47,937 bases of DNA, taken from a virus. The notes under the pieces are model-generated. The model worked only from the letters and a program-made list of their open reading frames with translations. It made no database searches and was not told the origin of the DNA. The stretch is taken from IMG/VR virus record IMGVR_UViG_3300042691_013717, positions 1 to 47,937 of that record. One strand, given 5' to 3'. The position numbers and the translations under genes were made by a program. Positions 8,601 through 17,960 of this stretch are shown piece after piece. Position 1 is the first letter of the stretch. Every line of letters begins with the position of its first letter.

Positions 8601-10157
8601 CAGGTTCAGCAGTTCCAGATGCAGGGGCCTGAAAGGGTAACTGGGCAGACAAGAGACATTCTCCAGGTACTCGGAGGCCTTCAGGGCGCTCAGGTGCAGG
8701 GGGTGCCTCAGGTTCAGCAGTTCCAGATGGGGCCTGCGGAGAGGGTTGCCGCCGGGCAGACTCAGGTAGGGGCATTTGGTCAGCCTCAGGCGCAGCAGTA
8801 CATGTCTCCGTATATGGACGCTGTGACGGAGACCCAGAAACGTGAAGCTACTCGGCAGGCTGCGATGCAGAAGGCTGCTCGGGATGCTGCCGCTGTTCGC
8901 TCTGGAGCGTTTGGCGGAACCCGCCAAGCGGTACAGGAAGGCTTGGCTGAGGAAGCTCTTCAGCGCCAGATCGGTGAGATCGAAGCTGTCGGGAGGCAGC
9001 GGGCGTTTGAGAATGCTCAGGCTCAGTTCGAGAGAGATCGTGCTGCTTCTCTTGCCTCGCAGCAGTCTAATGTGCAGTCTGCTCTCCAGGCCGCTCTCGC
9101 TAACCAGCAGGCTGGTGTTACGACTGGCCGGGAGAACTTAGCCTCGCTTCTTGCTACCCAGCAACTTGGAACCCAATCTGGCCTACAGGCTGCTTTGGCG
9201 AATCAACAGGCGGCACAGCAGGCTGGCCTCACTCAGTACGGGACCAGGGCTGATATCCTTCGCTCTCAATCTGCCCAGGATCTCCAGGCCGCTTTGGCAA
9301 ACCAGCAAGCCGCACAGACCGCTGCCAGGGAGAACCTTGCTGCCAATCTCTCTACTCAACAGCTTGGCACTCAGACCGGGCTACAGGCTGCTCTTGCCAA
9401 TCAGCAGGCGCGTCAACAGGCTGGGCTTACGCAGTACGGGACTACGGCGGATATCCTTCGTAGCCAGTCTGCTCAGGACCTCCAGGCGGCGCTTGCGAAT
9501 CAACAGGCTGGCCTCACTGTTGGCAGAGAGAATCTCGGCGCTCGGCTGGGCGTCCAGAACCTCGCGGCACAGCAGGCTCTTCAGTCTCAGTTGGCGAATC
9601 AGCAGGCTGGGCTTACGGCTGGTCAGGCGAATCTCCAGTCTGCTCTCGCTACTCAGCAACTCGGCACCCAGGCTGGTCTCGAAGCCGCGAAGGCTTCTCA
9701 GTCCGGTGACATCGCCACTTGGCAGATGCAGTTGGATGCCATGAAGCAGGCATCGGCAGAGCAGGAAGCTGCACGCCAGCGTGACTTCACCAACAGGCTT
9801 GCAGCGATACAGCAGGCACAGTCCGGTGCCGCTGGTCTGGCTGGGCTTGGCGGTACAATGATGGGCATTCCTGGCTTGGCGCAGCAGCTTGAGCTTCAGA
9901 GGCTGGCGGCTATGCAGCAGGCTGGTGGCGCTATCGACGCTCGTACTCAGGCGGCGCTGAACATGGCGTACCAGGACTTCATCAACCAGCAGAACTTCCC
10001 GTATCAGCAGATGAACTTCTTGCAGGGCATTCTGGGTGGTGTGCCGACTGGTATGCAAGTGGAGGGTGTGCAGTTCCAGCGACCTGATACCGCTGGCGGT
10101 ATATCCTCTCTGATCGGCTCTATTCCTGGGTTGATCTCCGCAATCGGAAACAAGTAA
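5691..10157 (+). CDS. Giant repeat-rich virion protein (1488 residues)
   Basis: AGGAG sits five bases before the ATG. The first two thirds are low-complexity Gly/Thr/Pro/Ala sequence. A segment near residue 465 (SLIAASQQNPF ... GVQGLLDILQQVEQ) is repeated near 560 (SLIASSQQLPY ... GVQGLLDILQQVNQ), followed by YEPAPx repeats. Near residue 960 GVPQVQQFQM occurs twice. Residues about 1035-1110 hold YMSPYMDAVTETQKREATRQ and SGAFGGTRQAVQEG, a motif seen in large structural proteins of environmental phages. A long coiled-coil stretch with LANQQA repeats fills 1120-1340. Likely an internal or ejection protein, inferred from size, coiled coils and place between gp10-like and LPD38-like genes. Confidence 0.6.
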   Translation: MADPLQTSVQTQDIPEYLRDYRSALLNAAFQSVFSRPFLQQNFPGATWYNAGAQAPATAAPTGTPTGTAAGTATGTTPGGDTRTDLQAPEDPTAKSTSVNRIANALAMVSGQMPKILGMVWDPKTRTYIPEAYKNVVTKGMANGGTVGAANSTPEDIIKAYEELRKNMPVGLLPDLYGAEGFKNLTGGVTLPGSRNPFGGGRGPTQTSLYTTGTDFGTTLTDYNRPPDITTGTPVTVGTRVPGTGGGYGAAPGYGTGVTGVPRVTTGAGGTTAGSRPTGGSTAGGVSAAGNVSGAPAFGSPGSTNVAPIFTAGAAGTTAASQGAGGYNPTQYATDQQAAGLASLLGGQVASTNPIGPVAPPPQNLINFGDGAQLNAGLIQQALGPITVDGVTRARTPSEMTQSLAGLRTEIAASGGSTSQVDRLIQQNNQAYASGAATSPVGQATAPPPVATPPPVTTPPSAKQSQVESLIAASQQNPFVPGASVSATGNGSATVSNPTMGAISQGVQGLLDILQQVEQPTGKGAVASAVAPAASQPAPIYTPPPAADTMAVPQKQDPIQSLIASSQQLPYTPSPTPVVPEAGTTAISSPTMGGISQGVQGLLDILQQVNQSAPESTALSETFSQPEPAPSYEPAPVYEPEPVYEPEPTYEPAPLYEAAPAYEPAPVYEPAPSYEPAPQVDFGGAYDFFDQPTAASDYQMDGANGLSQFEIGSDGMVMNYKRGGVIRRVVGGPVDPAGGFSATGTNTATTQSPTPNLLGIGTAQTPASGGFGGTGGLSSLFSSLNPTAPTQNMFNPPPVYGAQRLLGFGQDFGQYRPNVGFTASNLTTSALSGAGMLPSVFSQFTDPSGRAYTAIEPQSDFGKGVSNINYATDLANRLAAMGTGLAEQVGQQGQIPSYLMSMMPSIQQMGFADAIKVAPITAPTLAAPTGVTAPSLQSFEMGAPQTVAGQSMDILGRLGGLSPALLQGVPQVQQFQMQGPERVTGQTRDILQVLGGLQGAQVQGVPQVQQFQMGPAERVAAGQTQVGAFGQPQAQQYMSPYMDAVTETQKREATRQAAMQKAARDAAAVRSGAFGGTRQAVQEGLAEEALQRQIGEIEAVGRQRAFENAQAQFERDRAASLASQQSNVQSALQAALANQQAGVTTGRENLASLLATQQLGTQSGLQAALANQQAAQQAGLTQYGTRADILRSQSAQDLQAALANQQAAQTAARENLAANLSTQQLGTQTGLQAALANQQARQQAGLTQYGTTADILRSQSAQDLQAALANQQAGLTVGRENLGARLGVQNLAAQQALQSQLANQQAGLTAGQANLQSALATQQLGTQAGLEAAKASQSGDIATWQMQLDAMKQASAEQEAARQRDFTNRLAAIQQAQSGAAGLAGLGGTMMGIPGLAQQLELQRLAAMQQAGGAIDARTQAALNMAYQDFINQQNFPYQQMNFLQGILGGVPTGMQVEGVQFQRPDTAGGISSLIGSIPGLISAIGNK
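7569..7724 (+). repeat. YEPAPx hexapeptide repeats (8.7 units, 18-nt period)
   Basis: Inside the 1488-residue gene, codons for EPAPSY, EPAPVY, EPEPVY, EPEPTY, EPAPLY, EAAPAY, EPAPVY, EPAPSY and EPAP follow without a break. Third positions differ between units, so this is an old or selected protein repeat and not a fresh DNA expansion. It probably forms an extended Pro-rich linker. Confidence 0.9.
9079..9690 (+). repeat. LANQQA coiled-coil repeats with about 62-residue super-period
   Basis: In the C-terminal third of the 1488-residue protein, LANQQA recurs with flanks such as QLGTQSGLQAA, AGLTQYGTRADILRSQSAQ and ARENLAANLSTQQ. The block from QLGTQ(S/T)GLQAALANQQA to SAQDLQAALANQQA occurs twice almost unchanged, showing a tandem duplication. 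Ala/Gln/Leu spacing predicts long alpha-helical coiled coils. Confidence 0.85.
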
Positions 10158-10165
10158 GGTGAAGC

Positions 10166-11491
10166 ATGAATCTCGTTAAGGCAGCAGACGACCTCAAGAA
10201 TCTTTCTGATCAGCAGCTTATGGTTGCTGGTCAGAACCCTGTTGCAGTGCCTCCCTATCTGGTGCTTGCGGAGATGAAGCGCCGGGAACAGTTGAGGGCT
10301 GAGTATGCCAAAGCGCAGCAGGGCCAGCAGCAGCAGCAGCCTGTGATTCAACAGGTGGCGCAGAATCTAGCGCAGGGCCAGCCTCAGCAACAGCAACCCC
10401 AGGCTCAACCCAATCCCCAGGCGCAGGGCATTATGCAGGCGATGCCGCAGGGGGCCATGGGTATGGCAGGTGGGGGCCATGTTGCTAGGTATGCGGATAA
10501 GGGCCGGGTCGTCTCGCCGTACCAGGACTACAGTGATCAGGCGCTGAGGCTTATGGGCCAGATGGCGAATGTGTCGATGGCTAGGCCCAGGCCACCGTCC
10601 TCTAACCGAGAGGCCGTCAGGGCAGAGTACGAACGGGCATACAAAATGCCTGGGATCCAGGAAAAGATCGATGCTGCCAGGGCTTTACTTGGCGCTCAGG
10701 ATTACTCGCAGTACGAAGACTACCTCAGGAGGCAGAGGGCTGAGGCTGAGGCTGGCCGTCCTGTTCTCGGCGCTGCCTTCACTGCTGGCGCTAGGGAGAT
10801 GAGCAGGTTTGATCCTCGCGAGACCTTCGCTGGGAAGCTGGCTCGTGGGATCATGGGTGCCACTGAAGCGATTCAAGCCAACAGGGAGCAGAAGAAGAAG
10901 GATATCCAGACTGCTGTTTTAGCAGAGATGGCCTTCAAGAACATTCTCCAGCAGAACAAGGCTAAAGAGATTGACCTTGCGTCTCAGATGGCCTCAAGCG
11001 AACGTGGCAACGCGATTTCCATGATGAACATGATTGAGTCCAGAATTCAGCGCGAGCAGGAGGCATTCGAGCGGGCGCAGACTGATTTCGATAGATTCAA
11101 TGCCCAGAAGAATCTTGAGACACTAAATGCCCAGTTGAACTACGTCCGAGATCTTGCCAAGATGCAGGCCGAAAAGGAGAGGACCGACAAGGAGCTTCAG
11201 AACCGGCTTGCCGTTGCCAATATCGGGGCTGGCGCTAGGAGTAGGGGTGCCTCTGATCCTAGGGTTATGCAGCTAAATGCCCTCAAGGCTCAAGAGGTTT
11301 CCTTGAAGGATACACTCAAGAGCCTTATGGACCAGAAGAAGTCCATCCCCCTTGGCCGCAGGGGTGATGCCGAGAGAGCATCGATCAACGAGCAGATCAA
11401 GAACGCGACTGCCCAGTTAAGCAAAATCCAAGCGCCATTAGCAAGTCTGAGTGGCATTAAAGTTGTTGATCTTCCCGGCGAACATGACTGA
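10166..11491 (+). CDS. Coiled-coil internal virion-type protein
   Basis: 441 residues, starting 8 bases after the giant gene. The N-terminus (LSDQQLMVAGQNPVAVPPYLVLAEMKRREQL) is a recurring opening of phage proteins in this position. It is followed by a Gln/Pro-rich linker (residues about 50-95), a Gly-rich turn (GMAGGGHVARYADKGRVVSPY) and a long helical region (about 230-420) rich in Gln, Glu and Lys. No catalytic motif. Likely packaged in the virion or ejected with DNA, by analogy with the large helical ejection proteins of podoviruses; this is inference. Confidence 0.5.
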   Translation: MNLVKAADDLKNLSDQQLMVAGQNPVAVPPYLVLAEMKRREQLRAEYAKAQQGQQQQQPVIQQVAQNLAQGQPQQQQPQAQPNPQAQGIMQAMPQGAMGMAGGGHVARYADKGRVVSPYQDYSDQALRLMGQMANVSMARPRPPSSNREAVRAEYERAYKMPGIQEKIDAARALLGAQDYSQYEDYLRRQRAEAEAGRPVLGAAFTAGAREMSRFDPRETFAGKLARGIMGATEAIQANREQKKKDIQTAVLAEMAFKNILQQNKAKEIDLASQMASSERGNAISMMNMIESRIQREQEAFERAQTDFDRFNAQKNLETLNAQLNYVRDLAKMQAEKERTDKELQNRLAVANIGAGARSRGASDPRVMQLNALKAQEVSLKDTLKSLMDQKKSIPLGRRGDAERASINEQIKNATAQLSKIQAPLASLSGIKVVDLPGEHD

Positions 11492-11527
11492 GTTCGTCTT
11501 CCTGTACCATAGCTTTTAGGAAGGCGC

Positions 11528-14500
11528 ATGGCTACCCAAATAATCTATCTACGAGGGTTCGGCTACATGGAAGTTCCAGCCGAACTCACAGGGAGAGAAC
11601 TCTCTGAATATGCTGCCGCAGAGGCAAGGAAGTCAATGCCGTCTCTGGGGCGACCCGTAGCGCCGGAAGAGCCTGAGAAGAAGCCAGAAGTGTCTCTGCC
11701 TATGCAGGTAGTTGCTGGTATCGCTGGTCTTCCTGCTGGTCTTGCATCTGGCTTGGTGGGCAGCACACTTGAAGGCATCGGTGGTTTAACTGGGATCAAG
11801 CCTGTAGAGGAAGCTGGTGTTGCTGTTAATGAGTACATCCAGGAGAAGCTGAGGCAGGCTGTAGGCGAAGAGGCCGCTGCATCTAGGGGCGCTCAGGTCG
11901 GCCAGACTATCGGCGGTATTGCTTCCTTCTTTACTCCAGGTGTTGCTGCAAAAGTTCTTGGTGGCGCTGGCAAGTTGGTGAAGGCCGCTCCTTACTTGAC
12001 TGCCGCTATGTCTGGTATCCAGGGTGCTGGAGAACAGGTTGAGCGCATGCGGGAGCAGGAGGCTCAGGGTGAAGTCATTGACCCGGCGATGCGTCAACTC
12101 TATGCCCTTGGGGCTGGCGCTGGCACCGCTGCGCTGGAAGCTGTTCCGTTTGGCGAGGCGCTTGGCCGTTTTGCGCCGATGAGAAGGATTCTTGGCGCTA
12201 TCCCATCTTCCGCTGAGGCCGAGATCCTTACCCGCGCCGCAGACACTACCCTTGGAAAGCGGCTGGCTGAGGCTGCTATTACCGGCGTGGGCGAGGCCGG
12301 TACTGAAGCGGCGCAGCAGGTTCTCCAGAACGTGATCGAGCAGAGGTACAACCAAGAGCAGGCTGCACTTGAGGGAATCGGTGAGGCTGCGTTGCTTGGC
12401 GGCATTGCTGGGTCTGCCCTTCAGGGTGGCGCTCAGTTGTACCAGGACGTCTACTTCCGCAAGAAAAAACTGCAAGGTGATTTGAACAGGAGAAGGGAGC
12501 TTGAGGCGGAAGGACTGCCATACCTTCCGACTGGAGAGGAGTCTGCCGTTCAGCTTCGCGGCGAGGACATCTCTCTTGTTGAGGGAGAGCGCCCCAAGAG
12601 GGAGAAGCGGGCTGCTACTGAGGCGGCGCTCACCCAAGCCGACCCATTGGCTACGAGTGGCATCTTAGCTCTCCCTGAAGCCAGTGAGGAATCCTTGAAA
12701 GGCGCTGTGTCCTTATCTCAAAGGGCGCGAGAGGAAGCGGAGCTTATCGCTCAGATGCGGCAAGCCCAAGAAGAATCAAACAGGGAGTTTCAAAGACCAT
12801 TCGAAGAAGCGGAAGCCAATAGAATCGCCCAAGAGGAAGCCGCCAGACAGTTGGAGCTTGAGCGCCAGGGTCAGATTAGGAAAGAGTACCGTGAATCTCG
12901 GAGCCAGGAACGGCTTGCGGGCAGAGGGGAGCGAATCAATTCCCTGCCAGACTACCCTGGATTTCTCCCTGATCCAGCGGTGAAGCCTATTGAAGAGTGG
13001 TCTCCGTTACAGCGAAACATCCTGAACAAGTATGTCCAGGATATGACCCCAGAGCAAACCAAGATCTTCGATGACATGACCCCGGAAGAGACTCGGTCTT
13101 TTGTGGATAAGAGTCGGTCGAAGGAAATCTCCAAAGAGCAGGCGGCTGAAGAGGCATCCCTCAAGAACGCATATGCCCAAGAGGGATTCGACAACTTCAT
13201 GCGCCAAAGGCTGTCTGCCAAGATCAAGGCAGATGAGAACTTCGGCATCGCATCTGATCTGGCGCGGTCTGAATTCAAGAAGCCACTTGGGAAGTTGAAG
13301 GACTCTGAACTTATTGCCCTTGGCGATCTGATTGATGTTCGCAGGTCTGAGATCGAATCCCAGAACCAAGAGCTATCCAAGAAGGCGCAAGAGAGAACTC
13401 AGCAGAACGTCGAAGCCGCTGCCGCTGGAATGCCTGAGTTTGGCGATCCGATCTACAAACTCCAGAACCGGGTTGCGTATACTCGATTCGGCACTCAGTA
13501 CAAGAATCTGTCTGATGTGAACAAGGGGCGAGTTGATTCCCTAATCGAGAGCGGGCAAGGGAAGACAGTTACCCCTGAGGAGATCGCGGAAGAAGAGGAC
13601 TTTAAGACTCGCGAAACCCTCTACAACAGGGACGACTACAGATCTGTAAAGAAGGAACTCAACGCCACCGTAAGGGATGAAAGCGGGTTGATACCTGTCA
13701 ATCCAGACACTGTCTACGCCGCCGCCAAGACTGTCTCTGAAGACCCAACAAGCACTATCAAGCCAACTCGCGCAGCATCTAAAGAGATGTTCAATCACAT
13801 GGTTGAGCGTGGAGATATTGTTGAGATTGAAGGCAAACGGTATCTCAACGATGGCGCTCCCGGCCCCAGGTTTGAACTCCCCATCAGCAGCAACCCGAAT
13901 ATCGAACAGCAGCAGCGTGCGTTCAACCTAGAAGAGACAGAGCGCAAAGTTGCTCCCGAGATCAGGGATGCTCTCAAGCGCCGGAATCTGAGCGACATCT
14001 TCACGGTTGGCCTGTCTGAAAAGATCGAAGGAACACCTAACACTGGTCAGTACCTTGACCGTGTGATCAGCATCGCCGTAGCGCCGCAAGGGAAGGTCCG
14101 CTCGATTGACGAAATGATCGGGTCGATGGACCACGAGATCGTTCACGGCATGCGCGAGACTGGGCTGATCAGTGACGCTGAGTGGTCACTGCTTACCTCC
14201 AGGTTCAATGCAGACACACTGAACGACGAGCAGCGTGAGGCGTACACAAAGCTCTACAAAGACCAGGGCATGAATGACCAGAAGGTCAGGGAGGCACTGG
14301 ATGAAGAAGCCGTTGCGATAAAGGCCAAGGAACTGAACAGCGTTGATCCCAAGCGCCTGGACAGGTCTTCTCTCTCGCTGATCAATAAGGCCCGGTACTT
14401 CATGGACTTCGGGCGCAATACCGCTGCCCTTGGATACAGAAGCGCCGAGGATGTTCTGGCTGCGATCAAGTCTGGCGACATCGGCAAGCGTGGATTTACC

Positions 14501-17500
14501 TCTGAGTTTGAGTTGGTAGATGGCAAGGTCAAGCGCGTTGGCATGAAGGAAGTCGCTCCTCGCGTTGGTGGGCAGCAAGAAGCAGAAGTAGAGACCAAGG
14601 TATACGGGGAGGAAGAAGAGGCTGCTGACGAGAAGTACCAGAAGGCGCTCTCTGGTCTAGCCTCGAAGTTTGACCGCAAGACTCCAATCAAGAACGCCCA
14701 GCAGTACCTGATCCAAGATCTCGACATCGCGCCGGAAGATGTGGATGAGATCATCAAGCGGATGATGAGCAGCGGGGACATTGTCAGGGTTGGCAAGTCT
14801 CGCTATATCTCTGACAAAGCCAGGAAGTCTGCTGAGGCTGGCGCTGTTGCTCCCGCTGTGGCAGGCCCAGTACCTCAGGCCACAGCTAAATCAGTTGAAA
14901 AAGCTGCCACTCCCGGCAAAGCAGAACTCGCACCTTCTCAACCTCAAGCGGTCAAGAATGATCCCCTCACCAATCCCCAGGGTTCCGGCGCTGTCACCCC
15001 GTTCTTTGTAAAGAGGCAACCCAAGGGGGTCGTCGATAAGATCAAGGACATCTTCAAGGACAACCTGTCCAGGCAGAAGATGGTGGACAGGTATGATCCG
15101 GTTCGCTTGATGGCAATCAAAGCCTACGCCAAGACCGGGGAAAAGAGGTTCCTCAGCGCCGCAGAAGGCTCGTATCACTCTCTCCTGTTCATGGATAAAG
15201 CTCAGGACATTGCCTTAGCTGGCCTTGAAACTGGCGGCTTCAAGATGGAGGGAAGCATTCTTCTTGCTGCCGACAATCCTGAAATAGCGCCGCTCAAGAT
15301 CTTCCAGCGCCTGAAAGAGAAGGACAAGCTCGACGCATTCTTCAACTTTGCTTACGCCAAAAGGTACAGGGATCTGAAGGCGGCTGGCAAGGACCCTGGT
15401 GGCACAATCTCTGAACAGGATGTCAATCGTGAATACGACAGGTGGGTCAACGATAAAGACATAGACACAGAGATCAATAACTTCAAGCAGTACAACGACA
15501 ACCTAGTAGACATCCTCCGTAAGAGTGGGTTCATCTCTGTAGGTGAGGCGAAGGCCTGGAAGTCTTCGTTCTACATCCCGTTCTACCGTATTCCTACGAT
15601 CAAGACTCAGGATGGGACGGTCGATACTGGAGAGGTCGATGCGCCGAAGATGAACTCTCAGGTCACCAACCTCTCGAATCCCAAGGGGCTGACTGGTCGG
15701 GATCTCTCTGTCAATGATGCGATTGAGAACATCGTCGCCAACACCTACTACATGGTCGGAACTGCTGCTAAGAACTTCTCTGCAAGAAAGGTCGCTAGAG
15801 ACGGTGTGCTCACTGGCTACATGAAGTCAATCGACAAGCCGGGAGATGCAGCTCAAGGCACCAATGTAATAACCATTCGAGAGAATGGCGTCAAGAAGCA
15901 CTACGAAGTTCAAGATGAGACTTTGTATAACGCCGTAGCTGAGTCTGGCTTCCCTGTTCAAGATGTTCTCAAAGGCATGGCGCTGGCTACTGAGGCTCTC
16001 CGCAGGGGTACAACCCTGTCCCCAACCTTCATTGTCAGGAACACGATCAGGGATACTGTCCAGGCGTGGGCGCTCGGTCGATTCGGTAACAATCTCACGC
16101 CTCCGGCTAAGGAGATGTTCAAGGGAATCCAGCTGGCGTACAAGAACTCTCCTGAATTCAAGGCACTGAAGTCTGCTGGCATTTCCAGTTCCGGCTTGAG
16201 AAAGAAGAGCCTGTCTGAAGTAGCCAGGGCTATTCGCCAGGAGATTGGCGAGGAGCAGAAGAACGCCTTGGTCAAGCTGTACGATACCCTTGAGCGTGCT
16301 GCTGAGATCTCTGAGTCCAGCACGAGGACAAAGGTGTATCAGGATGTCCTAGAGAAGACTGGTGATCGAGCGGAGGCTTTGTTTGCCGCTATGGAGACCA
16401 TTAACTTCTCTCGCAAGGGAAGCTCCCGTGGTCTCCAGATCGCCATGGCGCTGATCCCGTTCTTCAACGCCAGAATCCAGGGCGTTGACGTCTTCTACCG
16501 CACCATGAGGGGCGAGAAGATGATGCCGAATCAAGCCAGCGCCGAGATGAAGCGGGCCGCTGTCGCTAGGTTCGCCTACTTCGTGGGCCTGTCTTCGATC
16601 TACGCCTTGCTCATGTCTGACCACCCGGCTTGGCTCAACGCTACCGACGAGGAGCGTGACGCCAATATGTTCTTGCCAATCGACTTTATCCCCGGCATTC
16701 GAGAGGGTACGGTCATCAAATTCCCCATCCCTCAAGAGCTTGGCATTGTCAGCAAGATGCTGCCTGAGAGGATGATCACTATGGCGCTTGGCCGTTCTGA
16801 TGGCGCTGAGTTGGTCGATGCAATGAAGAGAGCAGTGGTGGATACCTTATCCTTCAACCCCATTCCGCAGGTGGCGCTTCCTGCTATCGAGGTTATGGGG
16901 AACTTCGACTTCTACACCCGGAGGCCGATTGAGAATCAGTACCTTGCCAGCCTCCTCCCCGAAGACCGCTACACCGAATACACTACCGGAGTCGCCAAGT
17001 TGGCCGGGAAGGCAGCAGCAGAAACTCCAGTTCCTGTTTCTCCTGTGATGGTTGACCACCTCATCCGTGGATACTTCGGCACAAACGGCGCTTATGCTGC
17101 TGATGTGATCGGCAGGCTACTGGATATGGGCAGTGGAGCGCCAACGCCGGAGAGGTTGAGGTTCTCTGAGCCGTATCTCCTGCCCATCCTTGGCCCTTTG
17201 TTCAAATCTCCAGATGGAAAGAAGGCCGTCGAAGATCTGTACATGATTGACGAGGCCGCGAAGATGGCAGTGACCACCTTGAAGGCATACTCTGAGAGCG
17301 GTAGGGAACTGTCCGAGGCCAAGGAAGAAGAACTCTACACCCTGGCTGAAGTTGGGGAGCAGGTCAAGCCTATTGTCGAGGAGATCAGGGAACTGAATCG
17401 CGCTAAGAGAATGATCCAGTCTGATCCCGATCTATCCCCCAGCGAAAAGAGAGATGAACTGAACGACCTTCAGCAGCAGATCATCTCTCTCGCAAAAGAA

Positions 17501-17542
17501 GCTCAGGAGTTCAAGAAGGAAGTTCCACTGCGGCTTCGGTAG
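11528..17542 (+). CDS. Giant polyvalent protein (2004 aa) with metallopeptidase-like motif and LPD38-like region
   Basis: AGGAAGG precedes the ATG. An N-terminal domain of about 50 residues is followed by Gly/Ala-rich hydrophobic stretches (residues 60-270), then long charged helices (280-560). At residues 869-873 is HEIVH, followed about 55 residues later by DEEAVAIKA, matching a zincin-type peptidase with a distal Glu ligand. A Pro/Ala linker (about 1100-1160) leads to a conserved region. Residues about 1490-1660, with RRGTTLSPTFIVRNTIRDTV and NFSRKGSSRGLQIAMALIPF, resemble large polyvalent protein domain LPD38. Such proteins are virion-borne and enter the cell with DNA. Peptidase activity is inferred from the motif. 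The 3' end overlaps the convergent gene by 32 bases. Confidence 0.7.
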   Translation: MATQIIYLRGFGYMEVPAELTGRELSEYAAAEARKSMPSLGRPVAPEEPEKKPEVSLPMQVVAGIAGLPAGLASGLVGSTLEGIGGLTGIKPVEEAGVAVNEYIQEKLRQAVGEEAAASRGAQVGQTIGGIASFFTPGVAAKVLGGAGKLVKAAPYLTAAMSGIQGAGEQVERMREQEAQGEVIDPAMRQLYALGAGAGTAALEAVPFGEALGRFAPMRRILGAIPSSAEAEILTRAADTTLGKRLAEAAITGVGEAGTEAAQQVLQNVIEQRYNQEQAALEGIGEAALLGGIAGSALQGGAQLYQDVYFRKKKLQGDLNRRRELEAEGLPYLPTGEESAVQLRGEDISLVEGERPKREKRAATEAALTQADPLATSGILALPEASEESLKGAVSLSQRAREEAELIAQMRQAQEESNREFQRPFEEAEANRIAQEEAARQLELERQGQIRKEYRESRSQERLAGRGERINSLPDYPGFLPDPAVKPIEEWSPLQRNILNKYVQDMTPEQTKIFDDMTPEETRSFVDKSRSKEISKEQAAEEASLKNAYAQEGFDNFMRQRLSAKIKADENFGIASDLARSEFKKPLGKLKDSELIALGDLIDVRRSEIESQNQELSKKAQERTQQNVEAAAAGMPEFGDPIYKLQNRVAYTRFGTQYKNLSDVNKGRVDSLIESGQGKTVTPEEIAEEEDFKTRETLYNRDDYRSVKKELNATVRDESGLIPVNPDTVYAAAKTVSEDPTSTIKPTRAASKEMFNHMVERGDIVEIEGKRYLNDGAPGPRFELPISSNPNIEQQQRAFNLEETERKVAPEIRDALKRRNLSDIFTVGLSEKIEGTPNTGQYLDRVISIAVAPQGKVRSIDEMIGSMDHEIVHGMRETGLISDAEWSLLTSRFNADTLNDEQREAYTKLYKDQGMNDQKVREALDEEAVAIKAKELNSVDPKRLDRSSLSLINKARYFMDFGRNTAALGYRSAEDVLAAIKSGDIGKRGFTSEFELVDGKVKRVGMKEVAPRVGGQQEAEVETKVYGEEEEAADEKYQKALSGLASKFDRKTPIKNAQQYLIQDLDIAPEDVDEIIKRMMSSGDIVRVGKSRYISDKARKSAEAGAVAPAVAGPVPQATAKSVEKAATPGKAELAPSQPQAVKNDPLTNPQGSGAVTPFFVKRQPKGVVDKIKDIFKDNLSRQKMVDRYDPVRLMAIKAYAKTGEKRFLSAAEGSYHSLLFMDKAQDIALAGLETGGFKMEGSILLAADNPEIAPLKIFQRLKEKDKLDAFFNFAYAKRYRDLKAAGKDPGGTISEQDVNREYDRWVNDKDIDTEINNFKQYNDNLVDILRKSGFISVGEAKAWKSSFYIPFYRIPTIKTQDGTVDTGEVDAPKMNSQVTNLSNPKGLTGRDLSVNDAIENIVANTYYMVGTAAKNFSARKVARDGVLTGYMKSIDKPGDAAQGTNVITIRENGVKKHYEVQDETLYNAVAESGFPVQDVLKGMALATEALRRGTTLSPTFIVRNTIRDTVQAWALGRFGNNLTPPAKEMFKGIQLAYKNSPEFKALKSAGISSSGLRKKSLSEVARAIRQEIGEEQKNALVKLYDTLERAAEISESSTRTKVYQDVLEKTGDRAEALFAAMETINFSRKGSSRGLQIAMALIPFFNARIQGVDVFYRTMRGEKMMPNQASAEMKRAAVARFAYFVGLSSIYALLMSDHPAWLNATDEERDANMFLPIDFIPGIREGTVIKFPIPQELGIVSKMLPERMITMALGRSDGAELVDAMKRAVVDTLSFNPIPQVALPAIEVMGNFDFYTRRPIENQYLASLLPEDRYTEYTTGVAKLAGKAAAETPVPVSPVMVDHLIRGYFGTNGAYAADVIGRLLDMGSGAPTPERLRFSEPYLLPILGPLFKSPDGKKAVEDLYMIDEAAKMAVTTLKAYSESGRELSEAKEEELYTLAEVGEQVKPIVEEIRELNRAKRMIQSDPDLSPSEKRDELNDLQQQIISLAKEAQEFKKEVPLRLR

Positions 17543-17960
17543 CCTGCTTCTCTGGCGATGACACCCTGGTAGGCGTAATGTTGATAACAACCTTGCGCCT
17601 ATCACTCCTCACCTGCTTAATCTCTATATCCTCAACAGAGTTGCTGGACATACACTCGATTATGCACGCACGATACAACACCCTTAACACGCAGTCCAAC
17701 AGCGCCGGGTAATCCCTTAGCTTGTTCTTGTCGTGATACTCCACCTTGAGCGCCACGCCCTCCACTGGAAGGAACCTGATCTGCTTAGATATCTGCTGCG
17801 CTACCCGGTACAGATCTTTGCTGGCGCTAGGATTTGGCACGTCCTCCCCGCGCTCGTTCTTCAGGCGCATGGATATAGGAAACGATGGGTCGTTGATCGT
17901 CAGCTTGAGCGGCTTGAGCAGCGCACCTACCGCCACATCTTCCGCTACAATGTCTCCCAT
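17511..17960 (-). CDS. Candidate RusA-fold Holliday junction resolvase-like protein
   Basis: 149 residues from ATG at 17960, preceded by GGGACGGGAA; an upstream in-frame ATG at 18002 would overlap the endolysin gene more. An N-terminal strand LKPLKLTINDPSFPISM is followed by a helix and VEGVALKVEYHDKNKLRDYPALLDCVLRVLY, then EDIEIKQVRSDRRKVVINI. This strand-helix order resembles RusA, and RDYPALLD aligns with the RDLDNL catalytic segment, but the second Asp is Pro and the later DD pair is not conserved. It may be an inactive or diverged relative. Last gene of the - strand operon; function uncertain. Confidence 0.35.
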   Translation of the reverse strand: MGDIVAEDVAVGALLKPLKLTINDPSFPISMRLKNERGEDVPNPSASKDLYRVAQQISKQIRFLPVEGVALKVEYHDKNKLRDYPALLDCVLRVLYRACIIECMSSNSVEDIEIKQVRSDRRKVVINITPTRVSSPEKQATEAAVELPS

